DNA of 64,000 nt from Dallia pectoralis (Eukaryota > Chordata > Actinopteri > Esociformes > Umbridae). Within the stretch, counting starts at the first letter, position 1, and every line of letters starts with the position of its first letter. The DNA lies in NCBI GenBank assembly GCA_029465975.1, contig CM055754.1, positions 5,529,604 to 5,593,603 of the forward strand, read 5' to 3'. Under the pieces are notes generated by a model, which was not told the origin of the DNA, did no database searches, and saw only the letters and a list, made by a program, of their open reading frames with translations. Both the position numbers and the translations under genes were made by a program. This document shows positions 50,407-60,281 of this stretch, in pieces.

Positions 50407-51006
50407 CATTCTAGTCAAATAAAGCCGCGTCTCTGCCTAAACACCAGCTGCCATGGCCGTCCGGCTCAGACAAACACACACACACACACACATAAAGGAT
50501 ACCTCTGTAAGCTGTCAGTCACAAATCACGGTCACTCACGAGCACATAGCACGCTCGCAGAAACACACATCCCAATTCAGGTCACATGCTGAGGACTGTG
50601 GCTCTGACGGCGCCAAAATAAACACGCCGCTTAGTTTATTAGCCTAACCCCACTGCCACGACAGAAAAACGAATTCGCCCTCTAAACGACCAGGAGAGTG
50701 ATGGATAGGCCAGTGTGTGGGAACCCGGGTGCTTCTGCAGGGATGTGGCGCGCTTCAGGGTCTCAGCTGGTGTTACCTGGCACCGCTTGTTCTGACGAAT
50801 GACAAATAACGGAGTAAAAATACGGTGAAACCGGGCCAATTTCATTGATCGTTCACACACACACACACACACACACAGACTCAGGCCAGAGCTATATTTA
50901 GGGATGGATGAAGGACTAGTGGAGTGTCGTTCGCTGGTGCATTTCTCTAAAGTCCTTTTTTAGGCACCCGACCCTAAGCCCTGAGCTTGACAGATTGGGC
51001 AGTGGA

Positions 51007-51069
<63 letters not shown>

Positions 51070-52297
51070 CGTGCGTGTGTGTGCGTGTGTTCTCGCGTGA
51101 GCCTCTGTGCATGCGCGAGCCTGTACATTACATTCCCCGGGGTATGTAGCAGTCAGGGACTTCTGAAGGGAGGTCTGGTGAGTGATCTGTGGTGAAAGTG
51201 CCCTGTCTGCTCTGAGAGTCAGCCAACGGTCAGGCTGTGACCGGACATCTATTTATATATAGTGGGTCAGAACTACTGGAGTTATAGAGGTTCTGTTGCG
51301 AGCCTCCTGCCGATTGGTGGTTAGGCAGATGGAGAACATTGGCGAAGACCAACAGCGAAATACCCTTCAGTTCGGTTCCCTCCCACCAAGTCCATCGGAG
51401 CCGTCCTATATTTAGTAATTCCTGCAAATGGGCACCGCGACGTATGACATTACGTACATACCTTGAGCCGTTGAAGAGTGTTCAACCCAAGCCACGGATT
51501 CTACACCTGGCTACCCTAAAGCCAGGTGAAGCCCAGGGAGGGTCCATGGCGTTGGGCCCCTCGTTAAAAAGCAATCAATGGCTCGGAGATCACTAGCTCC
51601 AAAGAATTCGCCTTTTTGTTTTCCTTTGAATGTGTTCCTTTTCCGACATTCGTATTCGCAGAATTCCATGGCGGAATTCCACGGGACTAGCCGTCCGAAT
51701 GCTAACGTCGTCAATCACATCGATCACGACAACATGAGGACAAATGTTAACTTGGCTTGAAAGAGTTTCATCTAGCACTGTGTGGAATGTGTTCATTATG
51801 GGACATTGTTCTCAGTGTATTGTCCCTTCAGGGTAGGTGGCTGTAGATAAGAGATTGGGCTTTAAAGGACTTCGAATAGCCCACTCGCACATGCCAAAAA
51901 ACAAGAAGTAATTCATTTTACCAGTGCCTCTTCAAATAGCTTTGAGTTATTACAGAATTCGCAGCAAAGATAACAACCGAAAATCCATCCCGACCAAACG
52001 ATCTCGGCATACTCCACAGTAATTCTAGTACGACCGCAATGCTTTTTGCACGAGCTTGTGAAAACACAAGGCTAATGGCTTGTATTATAGTAGAAATCCA
52101 CTTTATATAACTTTCTTCCCATACAGGATGATTAATGAATAAGCCTGGTTGAGTGTTCTCCTCAACTTTCTCATTGCAATCGGATTCATTGTCTCACTAT
52201 ATTAAATATAGGAATGTAAATAACCTCATTGTGGCAACATATTTTGCTCTTCCGTCAAATTTTTGCCCTGTAAAAAAAGACAGTCGTATGTGAAGCT
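48831..52297. other. Intergenic region with microsatellites, no gene seen
   Basis: No supported gene. GT/CA and GA runs occur at 49242-49268, 50339-50406 (GT then GA), 50473-50492, 50853-50876 and 51007-51088. Confidence 0.5.
51007..51088. repeat. (GT)n microsatellite with GC interruptions
   Basis: About 29 uninterrupted GT units, then gcgtgcgtgc interruptions. Confidence 0.95.
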
Positions 52298-52302
52298 ATT
52301 CT
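52298..52302. other. Target-site duplication, left copy (attct)
   Basis: Matches 55607-55611 exactly. Five bases fit Ty3/Gypsy or Copia-type integrases. Confidence 0.9.
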
Positions 52303-52700
52303 TGTCACGCTGCTGGTACGGTGTAGCGTAATAAGCCATGTGCAGGAGCCGTATAATCCGTTAGGTCGTTTTATTAAGTACACAACAAACATAAAACAAA
52401 CCGTAACCGGCGAAAAAGCTAACTGGTGCTAATGAAAATAAACATGCGCATATAGCGACTTACAGAACAACAAACAACAGTAGCCGACAATACACTCACC
52501 TCGAATAACAGTGACATACAAACAACAATGCTAAGCAAGGAGTGACTTGCTAGCGACCCCTTTTATCCCCACATAAAGTGACAGATTACTAACAGCTGTG
52601 ACCACGTGAAAGAGGAAGTAATCACAGCTAGTGAGAACAAAAACACGGAAGTGGATCACCGAAATGGAAGTGTAGCAACGCCACCACACCAATCGTGACA
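52303..52700 (-). repeat. 3' LTR of element A
   Basis: 398 bp, apparently identical to the right LTR. In - orientation it begins TGTCACGATTGG and ends CAGCGTGACA. Confidence 0.95.
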
Positions 52701-52717
52701 GTATCCCCCACTAAAAG
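52701..52717 (-). other. Polypurine-tract side boundary
   Basis: On the - strand the sequence is cttttagtgggggatac immediately before the 3' LTR. A purine-rich agtggggga core at this place is where plus-strand cDNA priming is expected. The same 17 bases occur at 61706-61722 beside the LTR of element B. Confidence 0.75.
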
Positions 52718-52806
52718 GCTAGCTCCCCAGATAGCCGAACGAACCAACAAAAACCACAAGGGAGCAACAAGACAGGACCCACAGTTAAACCCAATGGGTT
52801 AGTCCA

Positions 52807-55245
52807 TCAGGACGGGTCCAGTCCTGAATAGGCCGCGGTAGCCGACCGCCATCTCGAGCGGCTGAGAGGCCGCCAGTTTGAGCGGCTCAGGGTGCGTCGT
52901 GGCGGCGGCCATCGTGGGCGACGTGGCGGAGGCCATCGTTGGCGACGTGGCGGAGGCCATCGTGGGCGACGTGGCGGAGGCCATCGTGAGCGTAGTCGTG
53001 GCGGCGGCCATCGTGAGCGTCGTCGTGGCGGCGGCCATCGTGAGCGTCGTCGTGGCGGCGGCCATCGTGAGCGTCGTCGTGGCGGCGGCCATCGTGAGCG
53101 TCGTCGTGGCGGCGGCCATCGTGAGCGTCGTCGTGGCGGCGGCCATCGTGAGCGTCGTCGTGGCGGCGGCCATCGTGAGCGTCGTCGTGGCGGCGGCCAT
53201 CGTGAGCGTCGTCGTGGCGGCGGCCATCGTGAACGTGGTCGTGGCGGCGGCCATCGTGAGCGTGGTCGTGGCGGCGGCCATCGAGAGCGTCGTCGTGGCG
53301 GCGGCCATCGTGAGCGTGGTCGTGGCGGCGGCCATCGTGAGCGTAGTCGTGGCGGCGGCCATCGTGAGCGTAGTCGTGGCGGCGGCCATCGTGAGCGTAG
53401 TCGTGGCGGCGGCCATCGTGAGCGTAGTCGTGGCGGCGGCCATCGTGAGCGTAGTCGTGGCGGCGGCCATCGTGAGCGTAGTCGTGGCGGCGGCCATCGT
53501 GAGCGTAGTCGTGGCGGCGGCCATCGTGAGCGTAGTCGTGGCGGCGGCCATCGTGAGCGTAGTCGTGGCGCGGCCTTCGTGGGCGGCGATGCGGCAGCCA
53601 TTGTGGGCGGCGATGCGGCAGCCATTGTGGGCGGCGATGCGGCAGCCATTGTGGGCGGCGATGCGGCAGCCATTGTGGGTGGCGATGCGGCAGCCATTGT
53701 GGGCGGCGATGCGGCAGCCATTGTGGGCGGCGATGCGGCAGCCATTGTGGGCGGCGATGCGGCAGCCATTGTGGGCAGCGATGCGGCAGCCATTGTGGGC
53801 GGCGATGCGGCAGCCATTGTGGGCGGCGATGCAGCAGCCATTGTGGGCGGCGATGCAGCAGCCATTGTGGGCGGCGATGCGGCAGCCATTGTGGGCGGCG
53901 ATGCGGCAGCCATCATGAGCGCCGGCGTGACGGCAACAGCCATCTTGGGCGCTGGCGTGACGACGGCAACCCTCTTGAGCGCTGGCGTGACGGCAACAGC
54001 CATCTTGAGCGCTGGCGTGACGGCGGGAGCCATCGTGGACGCTGGCGAGACGGCGGCAGCCATCTTGGGCGCTGGCGGGACGACGGCAGCCATCTTGTGC
54101 GCTGGCGTGACGGCAGGAGCCATCGTGGACGCTGGCGTGACGACGGCAGCCATCTTGGGCGCTGGCGGGACGACGGCAGCCATCGTGGGCGCTGGCGGGA
54201 CGACGGCAGCCATCTTGAGCGCTGGCGTGACGGCAACAGCCATCTTGAGCGCTGGCGTGACGGCGGGAGCCATCGTGGACGCTGGCGTGACGGCGGCAGC
54301 CATCTTGGGCGCTGGCGTGGCGACGGGGACCATCGTGGACGCTGGCGTGACGGCGACAGCCATCTTGGGCGCTGGCGTGACGACGGCAACAGCCATCTTG
54401 GGCGCTGGCGGAACGGCAGGAGCCATCGTGGACGCTGGCGTGACGGCGGCAGCCATCTTGGGCGCTGGCGGGACGACGGCAGCCATCTTGGGCGCTGGCG
54501 GGACGACGGCAGCCATCTTGGGCGCTGGCGGGACGACGGCAGCCATCTTGGGCGCTGGCGGGACGACGGCAGCCATCTTGGGCGCTGGCGGGACGGCAGG
54601 AGCCATCGTGGACGCTGGCGTGACGGCGACCATCTCAGGCGCAGGCGTGGTGGCGACCATCTCAGGCGCTGGCTCCTGTAAGTCCAGCCATGTCCTCCAC
54701 CACGTCCTAATAATGGCAGTGGGCTGGTCATCCAACCCCTCCGGGGGTTTTTCTGTCCCTGACGTCGGCGGCAGAAAAGGGTCTTCCCACGGCGGGGGTA
54801 GTGGCTGTAGCTCCAGGGGTTTTCCTCCCCCTGTCTGCAGCCCCGGAGCAGTGGGTGGCCGTTCCTGCAGCACCAGGACCGTGGGTGTTCTCTCCGCGGT
54901 CCTCCCGGAACACCTCCTTAGCTCCCCCCCAAAAACCTTCTTGGGACGCCTTCGGGGTGCCCTCTTGCCTTCCTCCGGGAAGGACCGCGGACCCGATGTA
55001 ACCAGCCCAGATAGCTGCATAGGTGGCTCCACCGTAGCATACGGCCGGAGACGTAGCCACCGCTCCTGTGGTGTCTCCGGCCGATTCCACTCCCACCGCT
55101 CCGTGGGGCGACGGCGAGTTTCATCCGACGGGGCGCTATAGCTTGCCCCCCCGTGGAATCCACTCACCGTCTGCTGGCTCCGCTGGCTTCTTTGTGGGCT
55201 TAGCATTCTGTCACGCTGCTGGTACGGTGTAGCGTAATAAGCCAT
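52807..55245 (-). CDS. 812-codon open frame of element A, starting inside the 5' LTR
   Basis: The ATG at 55245 lies in the right (5') LTR about 30 bp past AATAAA, so genomic RNA could start with it. Residues 1-12 (MAYYATPYQQRD) are LTR-encoded. Residues to about 200 are unique, Pro/Arg-rich, with WEDPFLPP and IIRTWWRTWLDLQ. Then come 10-residue repeats (PAPKMAAVVP), 8-residue repeats (MAAASPPT) and 9-residue repeats (RLRSRWPPP), ending SGLDPS. No known domain. The LTR of element B keeps the ATG and the ending RD in the same frame despite a 3-nt length difference, which hints at coding. However, the C-terminus best conserved between A and B (RGLFR.GP...D, stop near 52799) is in another frame, so this frame may contain a shift. 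Function unknown. Confidence 0.5.
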   Translation of the reverse strand: MAYYATPYQQRDRMLSPQRSQRSQQTVSGFHGGASYSAPSDETRRRPTERWEWNRPETPQERWLRLRPYATVEPPMQLSGLVTSGPRSFPEEGKRAPRRRPKKVFGGELRRCSGRTAERTPTVLVLQERPPTAPGLQTGGGKPLELQPLPPPWEDPFLPPTSGTEKPPEGLDDQPTAIIRTWWRTWLDLQEPAPEMVATTPAPEMVAVTPASTMAPAVPPAPKMAAVVPPAPKMAAVVPPAPKMAAVVPPAPKMAAVVPPAPKMAAAVTPASTMAPAVPPAPKMAVAVVTPAPKMAVAVTPASTMVPVATPAPKMAAAVTPASTMAPAVTPALKMAVAVTPALKMAAVVPPAPTMAAVVPPAPKMAAVVTPASTMAPAVTPAHKMAAVVPPAPKMAAAVSPASTMAPAVTPALKMAVAVTPALKRVAVVTPAPKMAVAVTPALMMAAASPPTMAAASPPTMAAASPPTMAAASPPTMAAASPPTMAAASLPTMAAASPPTMAAASPPTMAAASPPTMAAASPPTMAAASPPTMAAASPPTMAAASPPTMAAASPPTKAAPRLRSRWPPPRLRSRWPPPRLRSRWPPPRLRSRWPPPRLRSRWPPPRLRSRWPPPRLRSRWPPPRLRSRWPPPRLRSRWPPPRPRSRWPPPRRRSRWPPPRPRSRWPPPRPRSRWPPPRRRSRWPPPRRRSRWPPPRRRSRWPPPRRRSRWPPPRRRSRWPPPRRRSRWPPPRRRSRWPPPRRRSRWPPPRLRSRWPPPRRPRWPPPRRQRWPPPRRPRWPPPRRTLSRSNWRPLSRSRWRSATAAYSGLDPS
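52890..53573 (-). repeat. Array a of element A: 27-bp units, about 25 copies
   Basis: On the + strand the unit is ggcggcggccatcgtgagcg plus tagtcgt or tcgtcgt (27 bp). The first three or four units at the left are 24-bp variants (ggaggccatcgtgggcgacg). On the - strand it encodes MAAATTTLT or RLRSRWPPP depending on frame. One T/C variant (tagtcgt against tcgtcgt) splits the array into two blocks, implying block-wise amplification. Confidence 0.93.
53574..53910 (-). repeat. Array b of element A: 24-bp units, about 14 copies
   Basis: The unit is gggcggcgatgcggcagcca plus ttgt (24 bp), very uniform. On the - strand it encodes MAAASPPT. Confidence 0.93.
53911..54655 (-). repeat. Array c of element A: 30-bp units, about 25 copies
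   Basis: Units such as gccatcttgggcgctggcgg plus gacgacggca (30 bp, a few 27- or 33-bp variants). On the - strand they encode PAPKMAAVVP, PASTMAPAVT and PALKMAVAVT. More diverse than arrays a and b, so probably the oldest of the three. Confidence 0.92.
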
Positions 55246-55275
55246 GTGCAGGAGCCGTATAATCCGTTAGGTCGT

Positions 55276-55281
55276 TTTATT
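55276..55281 (-). promoter_or_regulatory. Polyadenylation signal in LTR
   Basis: AATAAA on the - strand, present in both LTRs. Element B has AATAAA at the corresponding place in its LTR. Confidence 0.7.
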
Positions 55282-55462
55282 AAGTACACAACAAACATAA
55301 AACAAACCGTAACCGGCGAAAAAGCTAACTGGTGCTAATGAAAATAAACATGCGCATATAGCGACTTACAGAACAACAAACAACAGTAGCCGACAATACA
55401 CTCACCTCGAATAACAGTGACATACAAACAACAATGCTAAGCAAGGAGTGACTTGCTAGCGA

Positions 55463-55476
55463 CCCCTTTTATCCCC
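55463..55476 (-). promoter_or_regulatory. TATA-like promoter element in LTR
   Basis: ggggataaaagggg on the - strand, about 190 bp before AATAAA. Element B has 'gggatataagag' in the equivalent position, so an A/T-rich core flanked by G runs is conserved. Confidence 0.6.
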
Positions 55477-55606
55477 ACATAAAGTGACAGATTACTAACA
55501 GCTGTGACCACGTGAAAGAGGAAGTAATCACAGCTAGTGAGAACAAAAACACGGAAGTGGATCACCGAAATGGAAGTGTAGCAACGCCACCACACCAATC
55601 GTGACA

Positions 55607-55611
55607 ATTCT
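55607..55611. other. Target-site duplication, right copy (attct)
   Basis: Matches 52298-52302 exactly. Confidence 0.9.
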
Positions 55612-56692
55612 ATTACCTATAAGTTGTGGTTTCTCATACACAGTTTAAGCCAAACACTTCACAACAAAATTGGACACAGTTAAGGACAAGGCTCAATTTG
55701 TTTACTGGAACAGGACATTAATCTGCCAGGCATCAAGGCCTGGAGTGGAGCCTATTTTAGGAAAGCAAGGTCTGGTTTTGTGTTTCAGATATTTTATATT
55801 GTCTTAAAACACTGAACATTATATTGGTTGCATTTTGGGAATTATCTGTGAGAAAAAATAAATATTTAAATGTGTTGCTTACAGAAGTAATCAAGCCTGT
55901 GCTGTGGAGGTTTACATGAAATGGCCCTAACAAAATCACAGTAAGCTAGCCATTTGCGTCCTCCTGTAAACCATTAAAATTTCTGTCAGATTTTCTAAAT
56001 AAAAGCCCACTAAATGTTTGGAAGGTTTCAGTGAGCATTGTTGGATCAATAAATGTAAGCTGCCACCGACCACAGAAACACGAACAAGAAAATATTCTTT
56101 AACCTGAGCTCTCAAACATGAAGGACATTTGTGAGCAATGCCACAGAAAGGCAAACAATTACTGACGAAACTGTGGATTTCAGTGGAGTAATAATGCACT
56201 GGTGAAAATTAGTTAAAAACGCGTAAAAACTATTGAAATAATTTTCCAATAATGACTAATAATGAATAATAAAGTTGAATCTTATCTAAAACATTGGTAT
56301 GTTCACCCTTCCCCTCCCGGCAAACTGAAAGTAATGTGTGAAAGAAATCTTACATTTCGGCCTCAACAGCACCTGTCTTTAAAACATTCTTGATAGGAAT
56401 CCGTTTAATTCAACCTGACAAAGACTATTGTAACCATGGAGGACTAACTAGCGGCTACTTCAATCCTGAAGAGGGAAAGTCACTGGTTGAAATGTTCAAC
56501 ACGGTTCCTGGTTAGACATCAAGCTAAAACTCAAATGCATTTTGTCAAATGACTAAGAGTTTGATGATCGATCTAAATTGGCTGCCAAAATTAACATTGC
56601 TGCTACAAACGATCAGTATACTATTTTATCTGGCAACATTCAGCCACATGTCTGCTCACACAGCTATTGTCTGTTGTGTGTTAAAGCTTACT

Positions 56693-56883
56693 TACAGTGG
56701 ATATGAAAAGTCTACACACCCTTGTTAAAATGCAATTTTTTGTGATGTGAAAAAAATTTACAAAGATAAATCACGTCAGAACTTTTTCCACTTTTAATGT
56801 GACCTGTAATGTGAACAATTCAATTGAAAAACAAACCGAAATCTTTGAGAAAAAAGGGGTGTGTAGACTTTTTGTATCCACTG
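56693..56883. mobile_element. 189-bp Tc1/mariner-type MITE
   Basis: The element is 56695-56883. The left end, cagtggatatgaaaagtcta plus cacaccc, is an inverted repeat (about 27 bp, a few mismatches) of the right end, ggggtgtgtagactttttgt plus atccactg. A TA precedes the left end. The right flank is TG, so the TA target duplication is mutated on that side. Confidence 0.88.
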
Positions 56884-59800
56884 TGAATGCACTACAAAAG
56901 AACATTGAAGTACATTGGTGTGAAGTACATTTTGTGATTAAACTTCAAAATAATAACAGCTACTTAAAATCACAGCTATACCTAAAAAGGTTTATTATGC
57001 ACAGGCCATGTCGGAGCAATAGGTACATTTTATCCCAGAATTTCACCTAAAATTAAAGAGGAAGTTTGCGGTGTGTTGAGAGCGGATGTTTGAAAACAAT
57101 CGGTACGTCAAAGCGAAGCAATGAACCGTGTCGGCCTGCAATTCACCTCTGTTCGGTTTATCTTCTCAGAAATTCCACGTCTGAACTGTGCCATAGTGTG
57201 CGCTGCCAAACAGATTTATTCCGGGCCACTCTGGACCGCAGCCTCTCGGTCATTGGTGCATTCAACCCTTGTAAAGAGAGAACTACGTCAGCAGTCGATG
57301 ACGGGAAATCTTTTATGCTATGCTAATTGGTTACCAGCTCTGACGAGATCCAACGCTGCTCTGTTGATAATCTGTTACTTGTCGCCCTGACCTTTGATGA
57401 CCTTTGAGGGACATGTGGTCAGGTGAGTTCGGACACCTGAATAAACATTCCACGCGATACGAGACGGTCAAAAAGGTAACAAATGTAACTTTCTACAATT
57501 CCTATAAGTGTTTATTTTGCAATCATTAGCATTTCACATTTCCAAAGACAGTGAATGGTTCAAGTTGAGGTTGATTGGGTAAATTACTGTTTCCTCTGTA
57601 CCAGAATTTTTTTTATGGTTGCAGAGGTATTTTTTTGTTTTTCTCCAGCTGTGTGGGTGAAAGTGGAAGACAGAAAATCTTTGAAGGGAGAGAGAAGGGG
57701 GTAGGTTTTATTTCGGCGGTGGATTTTTACCGGAAAACTCACAAAAAGAACAATGCACATTTATATTTTTAGTTCCCATCCACTCATCAGATTCCAGAAT
57801 TTCTCGTTTTATATATAGTACACTCAGAATATTCTAGAGTCCCTAAACCCTGTGGAGTGTGAGGATGGATTGAAACTTAATCTGTATTGCCAGTGTTTAA
57901 TAGCCATGTGGTAAAACACTTATTGTAAATCAGTGTGTTGGTGGTCAAAACTCCAGCTTCTACTAATGCCAACTCAACAACAACGATAAAGGGAACAGAA
58001 ATGACGCTTCACCCGAAGCTTGCTGTGAAGCATAATTTCCTTAAATTACCACAGCATAGCCTTGGCAGACCAGTCACACACACAGACCCCAATAAAAACA
58101 CCCCAACACGTATACATAAAGACAATGTCCGGCTGATTGCCTTCTGGAAAGGTCCAAACTCCAGTCAGAATTGCAAAGGATGTTGTACTGCAGCTGCCAG
58201 GAGGAGATCAACGCCCTCCCTGGACTTCTGTGAGCTGTATCCCTCTAGTATGATAAACTATGGCATTTGGGATGTGGGAACCAGTACCACATAACACATA
58301 TTAGGCTGATTTTTCGAGATCATTCCTAATTCCTTTTTTTATCTTTAAGAAATACTTCTGAACCAAATGTTTTAATTAATTTGAATTCACATCTTGCTGT
58401 ATTTCTTTCTCTTTATTAATTGAAGAATAAACGAAGCGCACATTTTTATTACCAAAACAAATTAATTAATTATTAATTATTACCAAAACATCTCTCTACG
58501 ATGGCTTTTGCCTCAAGTAATTTTCTGAAATCCTATGTGTCCTTCAAAATAAAAGTAACCAATAAAAAAATAACCAATAATAAAAAGTTGCAAAACTCTT
58601 GTGTCAAATGTAATTAATTTAAGGAAACTATTCTTTTCACTAATATCATTAACATTGAACAAACGCTCGGGACTACAATATAATGAAACACTTTTAGATT
58701 ACATAATACATTTTTTTTATTTCCCTTCAATCATACAGAGTTTTTAAAACGCCACCAAAAAATCCGCCACTGGACCCCTTCAAACTGATTTTGTCCCGTC
58801 TGTAATAATTACTGCCTGATCATTAAAATAATCCCAGAACCTCCACTGCTGTGGTATAATGTGATGTGTGAGTTAATTGTTTGAACATCTGGAACAGGAG
58901 GTCCGTTGTGTTACTCTCAGGTGTACAACAGGTGTGAAATGTTTTGGGAAAGTTTTACTGTCTTTGTGTCCAGTCATGTGAATCAGGACACGCCCCCATT
59001 TTCATTCAGGCTGTCAGTCTACAAATGCAACTTGACGAGTGGTTAACAGTGCCATGGAGCTGTGGCTGACAGCAAAAGCCAGGTTCTTTCATAGGAATCT
59101 GACCCAATTGTTAACCCGAGGCTGAGACATCGCTCTGGACAGGTTTTTTCCTTCACCTTTGCCCAGCCGTAACAGCAGATCATTTAAATTTCTTTGGGAA
59201 ACAATGAAGTCGCAAACGTGCAAGAAAAACCTTTCCAGACTAGTGGGGATACTCACAATGACCTACTTGTGTCGAAATGTATGCAGTTGATCTTTTACGG
59301 TGCTGAGTGCTGGTCAGCAACGCATGAAGGTCAATGCTCTTAGCGTTTTCTCTCAATGGAACTTTTGAACAACCCTGAACTTAGCAGAACACTATAGCGC
59401 GGCCATCGTCAACAGATAAAGCACTTACGATGAATCATCAGGTTCCCAAGGAAGCCACGACTGAGAAATAGGGATTTCCGTCCATCTGACCACGTTGACT
59501 AAAAGGGAAGTTTTTAATGTGATGGGCTTGAGAATGCTTGGCTTGTTGGTTCCAATTATTTATTTACGCGTCTCCTTGACGACTGTTCCTATGGGACCCA
59601 ATAAACACATCAACATAAGGCCATTCAAGGCAGAGAGCGAGCATGCTGCATTTAATTCGTTGTACGTTTTGGTTTTGCCCGTCAGCTGCCGTTCTCCTGT
59701 GTTCTTGTCCTGGTTTTGCTTCTAGCGGCGTTTCTCTGGTTGTTTTCTTGTTTGTGCAGGGGATGATTCGTCAGGGTGGGACATCGCTTTTTTTCCCTTT

Positions 59801-60281
59801 CGAGCGTGTCATGGGTTTTTGATTTGTCGATGGCTACCATTTTATAATTGAACTAGAAACAAAGATAAGAAGAAAACAGATTCTCTAAACACAATTCAAG
59901 CTATATTTTGCAATTCTTAGGAGCAGTAAAGCCATGGCCACTCCTACTGTATGAATCCCTGTATTCATTGTTTTCCATTTCTGTTCCACCGGTAATGGCT
60001 GGAACGGGGTCAGGATACCCACAGATACACAGTCTTACCATAAGCAACGGCCACAAACACACACCCCATCGACGGCCTTGGTGATGTGGTCTACAAGCAT
60101 GGGATTGGGCTCATGACCCACTGACCAACTGTTATGTTTTTGCTGAACTGTAACCCGTCTGGAATCTCCACAAAACACACCGCGCCGGTTTGGCATCGCG
60201 TTGCGCTCTCGTAAATAGAGTTTTGATTGTATGTGTTTTCCTAAGACCTATTTTAGCATCGGGAGTTTACTCAGCCACACG

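Larger units (their letters stand above)
52303..55606 (-). mobile_element. Complete non-autonomous LTR retrotransposon (element A) carrying tandem-repeat cargo
   Basis: The element is 3304 bp. LTRs of 398 bp at 52303-52700 and 55209-55606 look identical on line-by-line reading. Each starts TGTCACG and ends CGTGACA. The 5-bp target duplication attct is perfect at 52298-52302 and 55607-55611. The purine-rich tract next to the left LTR and the AATAAA/TATA arrangement show that the element reads on the - strand. The 2508-bp interior has no recognisable gag zinc knuckle, protease DTG, RT YxDD or integrase motif. It holds a unique leader (about 54660-55208) and three tandem arrays. It must have been copied by proteins of another element, recently given the LTR identity. 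Confidence 0.93.
55209..55606 (-). repeat. 5' LTR of element A
   Basis: 398 bp. On the - strand, in order: the TGTCACG start, an AT-rich TATA-like ggggataaaagggg (55463-55476), a GAG|GTGAGT donor-like site, AATAAA (55281-55276), the cargo ATG (55245), and the end CGTGACA. This supports a U3-R-U5 layout with a short U5. Confidence 0.93.

Noticed and set aside
52892..55141. 749-codon + strand open frame over element A (GGGHRERS repeats)
   Set aside because: It is the antisense reading of stop-free tandem repeats. The LTR signals and conserved ATG place the element on the - strand.
57935..58294. 119-codon + strand frame
   Set aside because: No recognisable domain, no splice context and no codon pattern that sets it apart from its surroundings.
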